In this document: positions 12,851-25,539 of the stretch, in pieces
Position numbering within the stretch: the first letter of the stretch is position 1
How the letters are laid out: every line of letters starts with the position of its first letter
Source: Parus major
Taxonomy: Eukaryota > Chordata > Aves > Passeriformes > Paridae
Direction of reading: 5' to 3'
NCBI RefSeq assembly: GCF_001522545.3
Contig: NC_031779.1
Span: forward strand, 2,254,464-2,318,463
Length of the DNA stretch: 64,000 bases
Notes under the pieces: generated by a model
What the model saw: the letters and a program-made list of their open reading frames with translations, nothing else
Database searches by the model: none
What the model was told of the DNA's origin: nothing
Made by a program: the position numbers and the translations under genes

Positions 12851-15047
12851 ACAAGTTCAGATGAATAAAATAAATTTGGAGTTAATAGACCACACTGAAT
12901 TTGAAATATGGCATTTCTAAAAGGGGGAGGGGGAATAGAAGACTTGCCCAATAGTTGGAAACTTTCCCTCTTTCATACCTTCTTATCTCCCCAGTGCCTT
13001 AGTTGCTTAATTGGAGACTGTTGAATAATTATATTCCAGAGTTGAGAATTCTTTGGTGGACAGATTTTTTTATTTATTTTTTTTTAAGACACATTAGGGG
13101 GAAACAAAACTGGGCTTGTAAGAAGAATGAATTACATCCTTCTGTTGGCCCCATTGCTGGTGTGGTTACACAGCACTGCTGTGAGATAATCACCCATTCT
13201 CCCATGCTCTGCCGCTCACCTTAATAACTCTCCCAGGATTTGATGTAATGGTTTACATAACCTTTCTGAAGCATCCTGAATTCTGATGCATCCAGCACTT
13301 AAATGTGACATTGAGTCAACTCTGAAGTACTTTACAGCTGGGTGATGCTGCTTGGGGCTACAGCAGACGATGAATGGAAAAGTTTCAGTTACCAAGATGA
13401 ACTTTTTACCAGCTGAGCCGTGTGTCTGGAAGAAATCTCAGGGTCTCAAATCCCAAGCTGGGTTTGTCTCCCTGTCCTGCCTGTGGATGTATGCAGCACC
13501 AGGGTTGATCCAGGGCAGCAACTATGGACTTGAATCCCCATTATGTGTCTGCATGTGGCCTCTCTGTAGGTACCTGCCTTGGAGCCCACTGGCTGGATGA
13601 CATTTATAGTCAGCGGGGAGAAAAAAGGCATGTCCAGGCAAAATTCATCTGACCTTTCTCAGGCAGCCACCTTAGAATGAGATTAATCCTGCCCCTGAGA
13701 GGCCTTTTCTCTCTGTTAGTGATACAGCAGTTCATCCAGCTTGTCCATGGATGCAGGCTGTGTTTGGGCAGATGTATCCCCCTGGATCCCTGCTGGGTGC
13801 TGGGCAGAGGATTTGTCCATGGCCAGGGAAGGTGTTTTGCTCCTTCCTGGGCACTGTGCAGAGTGCAGGTGTGGGAGATGGGCAGCCCTGCTTCCCCCCA
13901 GCACCCTCCCCAGCTGGGGCTGTGGCACGTGGCATTCGCCAGCTCAACCAAAGGCACAGGCTCAGAGGGCAGGGATAAAGATAGGCATTTTCTGATATCT
14001 GGGGCTGATTCTGCTGTCTTCAAAATCCTGCAGTAATTGCTGGTGTTGACTGTATATGTAAATCTGTATCTATAATAGTCTCTCTCATGTATGTCTGTGT
14101 ATATATATACGCAGGCACACGTAGATGTGTGTGTATCTAACATATGTGCTCCCAGCCCACACAACATATGGGGCTGTGAATGGCACCGGAGCGTGCGTGT
14201 TCCTCGGTCCCGACTCGCGTGGCACCCACGGAGCGGGCGAGGTGACGTCCTGCCTGTGCCAGCCCCACCACTCATCCCAGCCTGCCATTGCCCTCCCGAT
14301 CCTTCCCGCTGGGATTTTCACCCTGCACAGTGTGGATGTGGTCCGCTGTCACCACTGTCCCCACAAGAGGCATGTGGGGTGCTGGCACCCTCCTGTGCTC
14401 CCCAGGCTTTCAGGGTTTGGTCTTTGCTGGGAGAAGGATGAGGCTTGTGGGGAGCCTTGCACAGCTCCCAGTGCAGGTGGATGTTGCAGGCTCCTGTGCT
14501 TCACTGTGGCTCCTTCATTAGTTCATGTGTCTTAATAAACCAGGTTGGCCCTCTGCCAGCAGGGAGTAACTCAGGCTGGGCTGCAGGGGAAGCACCTTGG
14601 GAATGGGAAGGAGCCCATGGAAAGCACAGCTGTGCCCCAGGGACACACAGGAACCTATCCCAAAGCTCTAGGGGCTTGTGCTACTCCAGATTCTGGGCAA
14701 AAACCATTCCAAGGAGGGGCTTTTGGCTGTGCCTTTCACCCTGGGTGTCCCCAGGCCAGCATCCAGCACAAGTGTCCAGGACATGGTGCTCCAGGTCTGC
14801 AGGGAGAGCCAGCTCTCCAGGGTGCTATCCAACCCTGCAGTCCCACAGCAGACTGAGGTGCTGCCTGACCCTTTTCCCCATCTCTAGAAAGGTCACCATG
14901 TCTCCCAGCTCTTTCTTATTGCCAGTGTGAGTACCTACATCAGACACTGAGCGTGGCCCCAGTACTGTGGGGCAGGTCCTGCTAGCACGGCTGGTCACAG
15001 TGAAACAACATGATTTAATAGTGTGATTTCCAGCCCTGGCATATTCA
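12851..15047. other. Non-coding; T-rich tract and TA/TG microsatellite
   Basis: T-rich run at about 13065-13086 and an imperfect TATG/TGTA microsatellite at about 14083-14135. No gene is supported. Confidence 0.6.
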
Positions 15048-15080
15048 CAGAGTCACAGAATATTCAGAATTAGTCCAGAG
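15048..15080 (-). mobile_element. CR1-like LINE 3' tail stub
   Basis: Short run resembling the reverse complement of the CR1 3' end with its 8-bp ATTCTGTG-type tail repeats (TCACAGAAT). Only the extreme end is recognisable. Confidence 0.35.
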
Positions 15081-16383
15081 GAGCAGAACTGAGGGAAGCA
15101 AGGGTCTGCAGGAGTGTGGGGATGGGGAGGGAGAGCACACCCAGCTAAGGGTGATCTCTGTATGGGCTGTGACCTGAGCATGTCCTGCCAAAGTGTAGGA
15201 AGCAGAGCAGGTAAGGAAGGAGAGGGCAGGTGTAAGAAAATTCAGGTGTGCAGCTGGGGAAAAGCCTTTCCATTAGACCTGTTGGTGTCAACGATGTTGG
15301 TAGTGTCACTGATGGAGAAATTCAATCACTTCCAATGAGGGAAAAATAATTGTCTTTCGAGGTACAGTAGGTTGTTGTCATTTTCCTATGACACACTCCA
15401 TCAACTTTCAATTTCTAGTACAAAAGCCCTTCGTTCTTGCTCGGGTCTCTCTAATCCATTGCGGTGAGCATTCATGGCAGACATGGCATAGGCTGGGGGA
15501 CTTGTCCGGGAACAGAAAGGCCTAAATTGTACCAAACTGACAGGAACACCCAGACCCTGCTGGGTGTAAAGGGTGCCAGATGGGGGAAACCAGCTTGGGT
15601 CAACTCAGTGAAATATCTCCTCCCCTTCAGCCCCAGGTTCTGTAAAACAAGGAAAACAATATGGTGAGGGGCTCACATAGCTTGGGTAGAGGGGTTTGGG
15701 GTGACCTCTGGCACTGGGATCTCAGGCAGCTTTGGCACAGAGAGGCTCAAACCCTCTGGGGCTGGAGGATGCAGGTTCAGTGCCATCTTCCCCTCTGGTG
15801 GTGGGTGAGAGGAGAGGAAGGGGAGAGTGGCCAGCAGTGGTTTGGAGCAGAGGTGTGTGCACAGGAAAGCCAGAGACCAGCACTTCGCTGCCACTAGGTG
15901 AAGTAGGAGGTAATTAGCAAAATATTCCAGCATCCCAGCCACAGAGCCTTCTCCTCTAGCACTGGAAGAGGAAATATGTATTTAAAAACACTGCTCTAAC
16001 AGAGAGAGGTAATGATGTGTTTCAAGGCAGAGCTGGTATCATTCATAAAGCCCGTGCTGCTTAATTATATCTGCCCCATTTAGGAGAAAAATGATTTCCC
16101 AGTGAGTTTCTGGTTTGTTTTCCCTCTGTCCCGCTGTATCTCACCATGGCTCCAGCTGTTTGTCAAACTCTTTGGGATCTCTATCTCCAACCACAGCTTG
16201 AGGCTGGCTGCCAGCCCCAGGAGCTGAGGACTCTCACTGTCACCAAGTGCCAGCCACCCAGAGGGGCCCCAGAGCTCAGGATGGGCAGAACCGAGGTGAT
16301 GCTGTCCTACACTGACCCCAGGTGGGGTAGCAGGGGTAACTCCCTTGTTCTCATGGGACAAAAGACAAGATTAGTTGACGCAG

Positions 16384-16616
16384 TCACAGAATCACAAAAT
16401 ATGCTGAGTTGGGAGGGACCCACAAGAATCTAATCCAACCCCTGGCCCTGCACAGAACCATCCCCCAGAGTGACACCAGATGCCTGAGAGCATTGTCCAA
16501 ACACTTCCTGAGCTCTGTCAGGCTTGGTGCTGTGACCACCTCTCTGGGGAGCCTGTACCAGCACCCAGCCACCCTCTGGGTGAGGGACTTCTTCCTAATA
16601 TCCACCTGACCCCCTG
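16384..16616 (-). mobile_element. CR1-type LINE, 5'-truncated 3' end
   Basis: Reads as the reverse complement of a CR1 3' end. It begins with tail repeats (TCACAGAATCACAAAAT) and runs through 3' UTR-like sequence to TTCTTCCTAATATCCACCTG. CR1 is the main LINE of birds and is usually 5'-truncated, as here. An open frame on the minus strand continues to 16749, but homology past about 16616 is uncertain. No intact protein. Confidence 0.85.
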
Positions 16617-19600
16617 CTGCTAGGCACACAGCCCTGCTGTCCTTGCTGGGGACTCTTTGGGGACCCCAGTATTTTCCTGGCAGGCTCTGGCACTGCTGTC
16701 TGTGGATGCCTGCTCCTGCTGCTGATTCTGCTGCCCTCTGGCCCCACAATCCAGGGCTCTTCCTTGCAGAGAAGAGCTTTTCATGCTGCTTTTAGGCAGC
16801 CTTAGCCTGTGGTGCTTTCCTTTCGCCTGTCAGCTCTAGCCTGACATTATTTGGGTAGAAGCAGAGGGGTGGGAGTGTAGAGAGGCAAAATGGTGGCTTT
16901 TTTTTATTTCTTGCATTCATAAGACATTTCAAGTGACAAACAGAGACAATAACGTATCACTCAGCTCGAGTACGGCTTGAATGGTTTAAAAATACACTTC
17001 TGAACTTTCCACCCCTATTCATGCACAGGCACCATCCCTTTGGGGTCTGCACTTTGGCAAGAACAAGCAAGGAGTTAAGCAGCTCGGCAAGACGAGCTAT
17101 TTATGGATGTTGCAAGCTCCCTGCTCTGCTCCCATACCCCATTCAATCCTCTAATTATGTGCAGTTGTTTCATGCTGTGTCTCACCGCGTGCTCTCTGGG
17201 GGAAACCGCTGGGGCTGTGCCAGTTGATGAGGAGGGGGTGGGAAGGGGGAAGACTCTGCCACACGCACCAATGCAGCCTGGGAAAACAAGGGATGCTGTA
17301 AGGTTGTTTGTCTGTCGGCTGTGGGGACACCAGGGCACGGCCCTGGGACCTTCTGTTCAAGGAAACAGAGCTCGTAAGAGCAACAGCCCCAGTGGAGGAG
17401 TTACCTGTGGGAAGGAGGATGTAGCAACAGAAGGTGTGGAGAGATTTCCCCCATCCCTGTGTTCAGTCCCCCATGTCCCCAAGCTCTCCCTGTGAAATGA
17501 AGCCCAGAAGCTGCAAGAGAAACATGAGAGAACAGGAGGGACAGAGGGCTTGCCAGCCACTGCTGCCCTCCAGACAATTCCTCTACAGCACTGCCAGCTT
17601 GGAGAAGAGAGCGGCTGCTGCCAGGACTCTGAGCTTCATCTTGTTCCCCTGGCAAGCCCACCCAGCTGCAGACTTGCTGCGGGGTAACATGAAAGCTGCC
17701 TGTGAAAACTGTCCCTTCCACCTCCATAAACCCCTGCAAAGATGCTGCTCCAGCATCGTAAGAATTTTAGTTAATCCACTAACAGTCTTTGAATAAGTCG
17801 ACCAAACAAGAAAAGAGATGAGAATAATCTCTGGTGCCTGGAGCTGCATGTCTGTTTCATTAAAGCAGCTCTGTGAGCATCCTCAGTGCAGCAGCCTGCA
17901 CCCACCACCCCTGGTGTTTCACACTCCAAAGACACTCTCAGCAGCTTTTCTGGCCCTTATGAATGGTGACAAAGTGGTCTGGGGGAGACCAGACACAGCC
18001 AGCTCCCTGTGTCCCCTCCACACTGCAGGGTGAATGGGCACTGGGAGGACTGGAAGCTCCCTCTGCTCATCCAGAGGCTGGAGGGAGCCAGGGAAATCTG
18101 TGCAGATCCTTTTGGGCACAAAGTCCAATACCCGCAAGGCTGGCATTTGTAGTCAGTGCTGTCAGACTGGTAAGAGCTGGGGGCTGTTGCTGGTTACACT
18201 GGTCTCAGATAAGTTGCTCATGGGAACTGGAGATGGCCAGATTCAGTTTTTTGTGTGGGTCTACCAGGCATGCAGGGCTCTTACCTTCCCTCTGTATCTC
18301 CTCATGTCTTTCCTTCTCTCTCTGATCCTCTGCCTTGCACTTGCCTTTCTGGTTTATCCTGGCCTGAACCAATGATCCTGGGTCTCCTGTGTCCTTCCCA
18401 TGCCAGTGTGGCCCAGCTCTGCCCAGGAGTAGCAGAGAGAGCAGGAATGTCTTCTTCTCCCTTTACCCTCCCCAAGCTGGACCAGAGGTTATCTACCCAT
18501 ACATTGCACCCCTGGGAGCAGTGCTCAGACCCAGAAGCTTTCACAAACACATCCACATGGGTGAATTACCTGACATGTGCCTCTGCTATCATTTGAGCCC
18601 TTCCAGCCATCCACCATTCCCCCAGCCTGCTCCCAAGCCCATCAGCAGGGAAGGGAGGCTGTGGCCAAGCCCCTGTGTGGTCCCAGCAGGCAGCACAGGC
18701 AGTTTACATCCACCTCCATCTGCCACGGCATCCGGAGGCACAGGCAGCCCCTGCACCACACACCTGGGCTCGGGGAGCCGGCCTGTGCCCTCCATCTGCT
18801 CCATCTCTGGGGAGTGCCCCTCCAGCAGCTCAGTTCAGCTTTGGACAGCCTTGGGTGAAGGCAGGGTCCTGGCAGTCTCTGTCCATGGAGGTTTAGATGC
18901 TGAAAGGGCCCCTCTTACAGACCCAGTGCAGCAGGAGTTTGGCAATCATCCCCCATGGGAACGAGGGGTCCCTTCCCCTGGAAGCCCAGTTTGGTGGGTG
19001 CTGATGGGGTGCTGGGGACCACTGCCATGGGGCCCTTGCTGTAGAGTGGGCAATGCTGCCAGGAGCCAGAGGCTCCCCCTCCTTCCCAGCTCTGCTCTGC
19101 ATGGGTTTGCTGTATTTTCACCTGAACAGTGGATTTGAAATACAGCCTTTGGCTTTGAGACCCAAAATAGATGTCAGGTTGTCTTTACTCCGCTGAAGGC
19201 TCTTTAGTATGTAAATCCTTCCCCAGCACGGTCGGTGCAGCACATGCTTCTGAAGGCATGGCACCTTCAGGATCCCGGCCTTCCTGGGGATCCCCACCCC
19301 AGCTCCTGCTCAGCAATGTCCTGCTGGGCAGGGGCTTCCCCAGGCCCTGCTGGCAAGCTGTGATGCAGTGGGGTGCTGGCACAGCCCCCGTGACAGGCAC
19401 GTGTTAGGGATGGTGCTTTGCCTCCCTCCTCCACTCCCCCCTTCTCCCCCTGCGCTACATGGGGCCCGGCAGGTTTCCAGGGAGGCACTGGGGCCAGCGG
19501 GCGGTGACATTTGTTTTGTCACTTACGCTGTCGTCACCAAAAAACCCTAAAAAATAGCTGCCTCTAGGGGAGAGCTGGGCCCAGTGACATTCGCTTCATC

Positions 19601-19809
19601 TCACAGCAGCTAACCCATCCGGCAGCATCCCCAGGAAGCGTGCGCTCTCTGCCTGGATAACAGAGCTCCGTGCTGCCAGCAGAGCGAGCTCCCACCCCAT
19701 CCCCCTGCTGGGGACCAGCTGGGCACAGGCAGGACCTCCCCAGGGGTCAGGGACACCCCCGTGCTGCAACAGCCCCCCACGAGCTGTGGGCTCTGCAGAG
19801 AGCTGGGGA
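16617..19809. other. Non-coding, nothing recognised
   Basis: Stop-poor frames overlap on both strands at 18.4-19.1 kb without any domain. An AT-richer segment at about 16900-17000 shows no clear structure. Confidence 0.5.
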
Positions 19810-20000
19810 GCGGATGTTCATTTAGTGACATTAATTGCTCGATACTTTTGCAGTGTTCCCTACCTTGTAAAGATTGAGTCAAAAACCAGCGCCTGAGGAA
19901 CTGCCTCTATTAAACTGATGTTCATTAGAGCTGACTTGGCGCTACCTCATTAGGCTGCTGTAATTGAAGGAGTTAATTGATTATCAATAGTTTGAGTTCC
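19810..20000. promoter_or_regulatory. AT-rich island with a near-perfect palindrome, candidate regulatory element
   Basis: Contains ATTAATTG and GTTAATTGATTATCAATAG. Positions 19976-19988 form a 13-bp palindrome matching everywhere but the centre. ATTGATTA and ATCAATAG resemble PBX/HOX and ONECUT sites. Confidence 0.3.
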
Positions 20001-20636
20001 CTCTCCTCATGCCCACAAGGCCCTACTGGGTGTTCTTCAGGGGCCAGCATTCATCATGAGGCTGGGACGTGCCTCACTGCTGGCAGTCGCAGCTTGGGTT
20101 GCTCCATGTGTCCCCATCTCCGTGCTGTGCCCGTCGTGATGCTGGCACTGCTGGCAGCGTTTTCCGCGTGGGTCCTTTGCGTTCAGCTTATTCACCCAGA
20201 TTTGGCACTCACTTGAAACTGTCTGAAATACTTCTGATGGCTCCCCTTTCCATGGCTGTTCTTTAATGCATATGTATTCTATTTGGAGAGGCTGCGTGTG
20301 GGGGTTTGGTGACTCTCTCCTGGGTGTGAAAGCAAAAGCAGAGCCTCCGAAGCAGCTGCTCCCTGAGCAGCTCCGTCCTGCAGCGCAGGGGTGGGGGGCA
20401 CAGCCCGGGGGGGCCCGGCTGCCCGGCGGGGGCTGCGTGGCCACGCTCGCACGCTGCTTTTCCTGAGCTTGGACTGACTCCCTCGCCCAGACACGTGCTG
20501 CTGACTCAGTCACACCTCTGCTGTTTTTAGAGGTGGCCTTCTAACACCCTGCCTCGTTCAGCAGAAACCGGGGAGATGCTGTGCTTCCCCCAGCCAGCCT
20601 GAAAACACATCCCCTGTGCTCAGGAGCAGCTCTTGG

Positions 20637-20682
20637 GCTGCTCCACCTGGCCCTCGGAAGAGCTGCTCCACCTGGCCCTCGG
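20637..20682. repeat. 25-bp tandem duplication
   Basis: The 21-bp block at 20637-20657 is repeated exactly at 20662-20682, a period of 25 bp. Exact identity suggests a young local duplication. Confidence 0.85.
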
Positions 20683-21149
20683 CTGCTGGAAATGGGACAG
20701 GCGTGGGTTTTAGGGTGACATGGGTCTGTGCTCAGCCCTCCTGCCACAGAGATCTCTGCCTCCTGGCCTGTCCTGGCCCTCAGAGTTTACCCTCATGCGG
20801 AGCTCCTGCCAGGAGCAGTGCCCAGAGCATCCTCAGGTACCCCCAGGAGCTGATGGGCCATTGCTGCACCCAGAAGACCACGGGTGACGTGAAAGTGGTG
20901 ATGCTGCAGCAGGCAAGCTGGGAATGGAAAAAAGGATCCTTTTCATCCTCACACCTCCATGAGGGCACAAGCAGAGCTCAGAAAGCCAGAGGGTAGGGGT
21001 GCCACAGGCCATCTATCTGCTGCCAGATTTTTTTTTAGGCAAATACTACTCTCCTGCCCCAGCTCAGTGTCTGTGCAGCATCACAGGTGACAGCACAGAC
21101 AGTGAGGTGGGAGGTAGACAAGCCAGGAGGAAACTGTTGCTCCCCAAGT

Positions 21150-21430
21150 TCGTTAGCTTTAACTAACGAGCTGTTTATAGGAGTGACATGACACCTGCTT
21201 TCCTCTTTATAAATTCAATAATTTATGGAAGGTATTAAAGGCAAAACAGCCTCCCGGATAAAGCCTGTGATGCGTGTACGCTGGGTATTAGCCAGACGGG
21301 ACAATGAGCTACACTTGAATAACACACGAAGATATTTACCCTCTCCCTCTATAAATTATTAAAGGGCTTTTTTGCACGTAATTACATGAGCTTTTATGTT
21401 TCTCACTCCCTGCTTTTAATCCTTTTTGGA
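21150..21430. promoter_or_regulatory. AT-rich island beginning with a perfect inverted repeat, candidate enhancer
   Basis: A 7-bp perfect inverted repeat (TCGTTAG / CTAACGA, 6-nt spacer) at 21150-21169 is followed by about 260 bp of AT-rich sequence with TTTATAAATT, CAATAATTTATGG, CGTAATTACATG and similar cores. The style is that of a vertebrate developmental element; conservation is unknown. Confidence 0.35.
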
Positions 21431-21727
21431 ATGGTGCCAGTCACTTTTAACAGGAGCTAAGCAAACAGCAAACATTACGGCTGGGTTTGGGGTTGGGTTT
21501 GGGGTCGCTGCAGATGATGAAGATGCAGGAAAGGGCATGGCTGTGAGCCCATCCTGCTCGGCACGTGGCACACCCCCGCAGGGAGAGACACCAAACAGCC
21601 CTGTGGGGCTGGGGTGGGGTTTGGCTCCAGCATGAGGTGCTTTTCCTTTGCCATGGGTTTGCGGATTTGGGGAGGTGGCTTTGGGAAAGTGTAAAGCACT
21701 TCAGTGTTTTAAACACCCTCCAACTGT

Positions 21728-21792
21728 GCATGCAAATCAATTATATGCAGATGTAATTGGGCATGCAAATGTCACTAGGAGGCTGTTTACAT
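21728..21792. promoter_or_regulatory. Paired POU octamers with homeodomain and FOX cores
   Basis: ATGCAAAT at 21730-21737 and again at 21763-21770, same orientation, 33 bp apart (about three helical turns). TGTAATTG lies between them and TGTTTAC (a FOX core) follows at 21784-21790. Motifs are exact; enhancer function is inferred. Confidence 0.35.
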
Positions 21793-22289
21793 GTGCAGTG
21801 TACATTAGGGGAGCACGTATGTGTGTAAAGGAACACTGAGGATATTAGTAATAATTACACCCTAAGTGTGTCCTGCTGTTGGGTCTGCTACTTCTGCTTC
21901 TCCAGCTCTGGCCTTCAGGGAGCAGAGCTCCCTCCTTAGCCTGCCCCATGGCAGACCCCTGCTTCCCTCACTGATGTGTTTGCTCCCTGGCCTGTGCCCA
22001 GCTGTGCAGCTCAGCTCCCCCGCTGCTCCCCAGCTGAGCCATGCCCATCATGGCCTGCCACATCAGGCAGAGGCCAAACCTTTTAAATATTAAGGTGAGG
22101 AGCACATTTCATCCCCTCCAGGCACCCTGACCCCTTTCTCTTAGCTGTCAAGTATTTGTGAGTCAGCCCCAGCAGGATGGCTCCCACATCACCTCCCCAT
22201 CCTCCATGCCCAGCACAGCCTTTTTTTTTTCCAGTGTGGGCAATTGACTCCTGTCCTCCTTACCCACAGCTCTCCAAGCCCTCTCTCCT

Positions 22290-22560
22290 TCGTGCCAAAT
22301 TCTTTAATCATTGCTCTTTGTCCTGTTGTGCAGCTCCTATTCTTACACCAAGCTGTTAAAAAGCTGTCACTATCATAAATTCCTTGTCCCAGAAATTATC
22401 TTTCATCTCCTGAACGTGGGCTACAATAGGCACTGAGGTGCTTGATATTATTAATACCTTCTATATATGTGTCAATGGGCTTAAGAACTTAATGGAGCCT
22501 TTTCGCTCAGCCCTTCACATCGCGTGTTTGGGCTGCTTGACAGAGCAGTCAAGCTATCAG
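22290..22560. promoter_or_regulatory. AT-rich island, candidate conserved non-coding element
   Basis: Low-CpG AT-rich tract with CTTTAATCATTG, ATATTATTAATACC and similar cores, between GC-richer flanks. No coding potential. Confidence 0.25.
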
Positions 22561-23410
22561 TGTTTGACTCAGGCTGACATGAGGACACGTGGCCTCTCTC
22601 CATTCCAGAACATTGCATAGAAAGGCCTAATTTCCACACCCAGAATTCCAATGTGTTGGGGTGGTGGCAGTGCCCTGGCAGAGACGTGGATGAGCTGGGG
22701 CAGACCCTGTGTATCAGCAGCTTATCCCCATCTTGAGTAGCACTTGACTGTGGGGGCCTATGGAAAGGCTTTTTTCTTCTCTTTATCCCTGTTCTCCATG
22801 GAGGTCATGTCATGATTTGAGATGTGCAAGGCATGAGCACGGCATCTCCTACCTCTCACCTTGCTTTCATTTGGACAGGGAGCTGGAGATGTGTCCAGCC
22901 ATGCAGCCTCCAGCAAGCGAGGCTGTGCTGGGGACAGTGGAGGGATCCCCTCCAAGGCCTCCCAGCCCCAGCCCATGTCCAGGGGGGCATTTTGTGGCTC
23001 CTGCCACAGCTGTCCCAAGTGAATGGCTGGTGGTCAAAGACTTTTTGGATCATTCTTCTCCAAATCAATAAGCTGACCAGAGCAGGGAGCAGTACAAGAC
23101 AGTACAGAGAGAAAGCATTATGATAATACTTGATAAGGATCCCGAGTTTCACTGAGGAGCAGCCATACAGTGTGGAATTTGGACTCCCTCCAGCTGATAA
23201 TGAGAAGCCCCTGAACTGACTCAGCCTGCTGTGAGGAGGCATCAGCACACATCCAGATGGCCGTGGAGCTGGGGGAGCAGGAATATCCTGCCTTGCCTCT
23301 TCGTCCCACTCCCCCCACACACCCTGAAATGTCACCACCTCCAAGGGAGAACGTGATCTGGGACCATGTTTCTCCCTGACTGCATCTGCAGGGGCCCGGT
23401 GGAACAGCCA

Positions 23411-23456
23411 TCCTCAGGAACAAGGGTTCCTCAGGAACAAGAGTTCCTCAGGAACA
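23411..23456. repeat. 17-bp palindromic minisatellite, about 2.7 copies
   Basis: Units start at 23411, 23428 and 23445. Each contains GTTCCTCAGGAAC or a close form, nearly self-complementary, so the array can form small hairpins. Confidence 0.85.
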
Positions 23457-25079
23457 GGTCCTGCTGCCCACAGTGCTGAGGAGGGCAGGGGAGGTCTGTA
23501 TCACACACGAGACATCAGGGTGACCTTTCCTCCCTGTCCCAAGCAGCTAGGAGTTTTTGGTGCCTTCTCCGGGGACTGGGCAGGACTGGGCAGGATCAAG
23601 GAGCTGGTTGCTGGTCGAGCCCAGGGGACACGTGAGGTACCCTCCTCTCTGGATGTGCAGGGGCAGAGCAGGGACAGAAGCTCCCCCGTTCCTGCTGCCA
23701 AAGGGAGGAGGCTGGAGGGGCAGACAGCCGATCTGGCGTTCCCAGAGCCAGCGCTGGCAGTACTTCAAGGTGTGGTACATCTTATCTCTGCCTGGCATTT
23801 GCATGTATTTTCTCAGCTCAGCTTGTTACGACAAAAGTGTGAAAATCTGAAAGAAAAGGAATGATAATAATAATGGGAGTAATTAAAATCCACCTCCCTC
23901 CTGCCAGCTTGGCCCTTTCCAGATTTATTGCGGCGTTCCTGGACACATGCACCGAAAGCAAGGGAGATGAGCGTGTCCCAAGTGTCTCCCCCGAGGGGCA
24001 GGTCTGTTCCCCACTGCCCATGTCCCTCACGCAGTGTGCAGGTGCCACCTCTCCAGGAGGGAGCTGAGAGCGGGGATAAACTCCTGCCTCCTGCCAACAG
24101 AAGGGAACCATCTGCCACAGCCTGTTATCATCTGAGGATGGCAGTGGCAAAGAGCTGGAGCATCTGTCTGAGGGACGAGCCCCCGCAGATGGACACCCAA
24201 ATGTTCTTGCTGTTCCCTGCAGGTTTTAAAGATGAACATGTTCAGTGAGGGCGTGTGAGCCGAGCTGCTCGGCAGCGTCCAGGGGCTGCACACAGGTCAG
24301 CACAGGATAGTGGCACCTGGAAAGCTGGGGCACTTTGGGTCACTCCATGCTGCAAAAAGGAGGTTGACCCAGTTGAGGGGTTGATCCACAACAGCTGGAG
24401 TTGGTCTCTACCACATGGGGGAGAAGCTAGTAAAGGCGATGGGAGAGGGAAAAGAGGCGTGTTATCTGCAAGGCTGTCAGCTGCACATGGCTACATAGTG
24501 GGGACAGGAGGGGATGGTGCTTCCAGTGAGGCTTGGCTGTGTGGTCCCCAGCACACTGTCACCCATGCCACAACACCTCAGGGGAGTTGTTCCCCACTCA
24601 GGGGAACAGTAAGCTCATCAGTCATGATGGGTCAATAAATGCAGAAACATGGGACCCTTTGGGGCTTCCAAGCAGGGGCCAATGCAGTTCCTGCGGCAGA
24701 GATCAGCAGGGTTTGTTGCTGCCAGGATCTGCCTTTGTCCAAAGAGTCCTTGAGGCTATTGAGGTGAAGAGGTGTTGCCCATGAGGTGGGCTGAGAGTTA
24801 AAGAGAGAAAAACCCAAATGGCCAATTGCTTGTACTGGCTCCTCTTACACTCTGGCACTGTGGGCAAGGGCCTTGGGGCTCCAGCTGAGAGAGCAGCTTT
24901 TCAGTGATGTTTTTTTCTTCCTGTACTCTCCATCCTTCCAGTTGTGTCTCCCCACTGCTGTCCAAAATGCACAGTGTAGCTGTCAGAGCAAATCAGGGCT
25001 GTGCCCCACTGCCAATTCTTGGGGCACCCGTGCTACCCTCACCTCTCCTGCTGCCCCTGGTCCCTCCACCCAGCTCCAA
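23457..25079. other. Non-coding; one POU octamer
   Basis: ATTTGCAT at 23797-23804 lies beside a short AT-rich patch (23850-23900). Otherwise nothing is recognised. Confidence 0.5.
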
Positions 25080-25202
25080 AATCATAGAGCCATAGAATGG
25101 TTTGCTTTGGAAGAGGTCTCAAAGATCCTCTAATTCCAAACACTTAGACCAGGTTGCTCAGGACCCCATATAAGCTGGCCTTGGACACTTCCAGGGAAGG
25201 GA
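25080..25202 (-). mobile_element. CR1-type LINE 3' fragment
   Basis: Starts with tail repeats (ATCATAGAGCCATAGAATGG) and continues with the typical CR1 stretch through GACCAGGTTGCTCAGG to CACTTCCAGGGAAGGG. It is the reverse complement of CR1, so the element lies on the minus strand. 5'-truncated and non-coding. Confidence 0.9.
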
Positions 25203-25539
25203 ATCACACGCTGAGAGTACACAAAAGGCAGGGTTTGCAGAGGACTGTTCTATAGCAGTGATTGCACGGATGCCATCTTAGCCCAAAAGCTCATCCCTGC
25301 TCCTGCACGGGCAGTCCCCCATCCTCTGCCTCGCTCCCAGGGTGGGGATGGCCGTCGGAGCCGAGGTGGGAAAGACGGTCTTGGAAGGCCCCCTGCTTCC
25401 AGGCAGTGCATAGCATCACTCTCACACGCCACCAGCGCTGCGTGCATGGCGTACTTGCCGTGTCTTTGTGGAAGGGCTGAGGTGAAATTTCCTCCCTCAC
25501 ACACCAACAATTCCAGGAATTTTCCAGAGTTTTACTGTT

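Noticed and set aside
16617..16749. Extending the CR1 element to the end of its minus-strand open frame
   Set aside because: I could match the CR1 3' end only to about 16616. The remaining residues did not look like CR1 reverse transcriptase C-terminus with enough certainty.
21478..21507. TTTGGGG-like repeats suggesting an interstitial telomere
   Set aside because: The units are GGGTTTGG/GGGGTTG variants, not the vertebrate TTAGGG repeat, and cover only about 28 bp.
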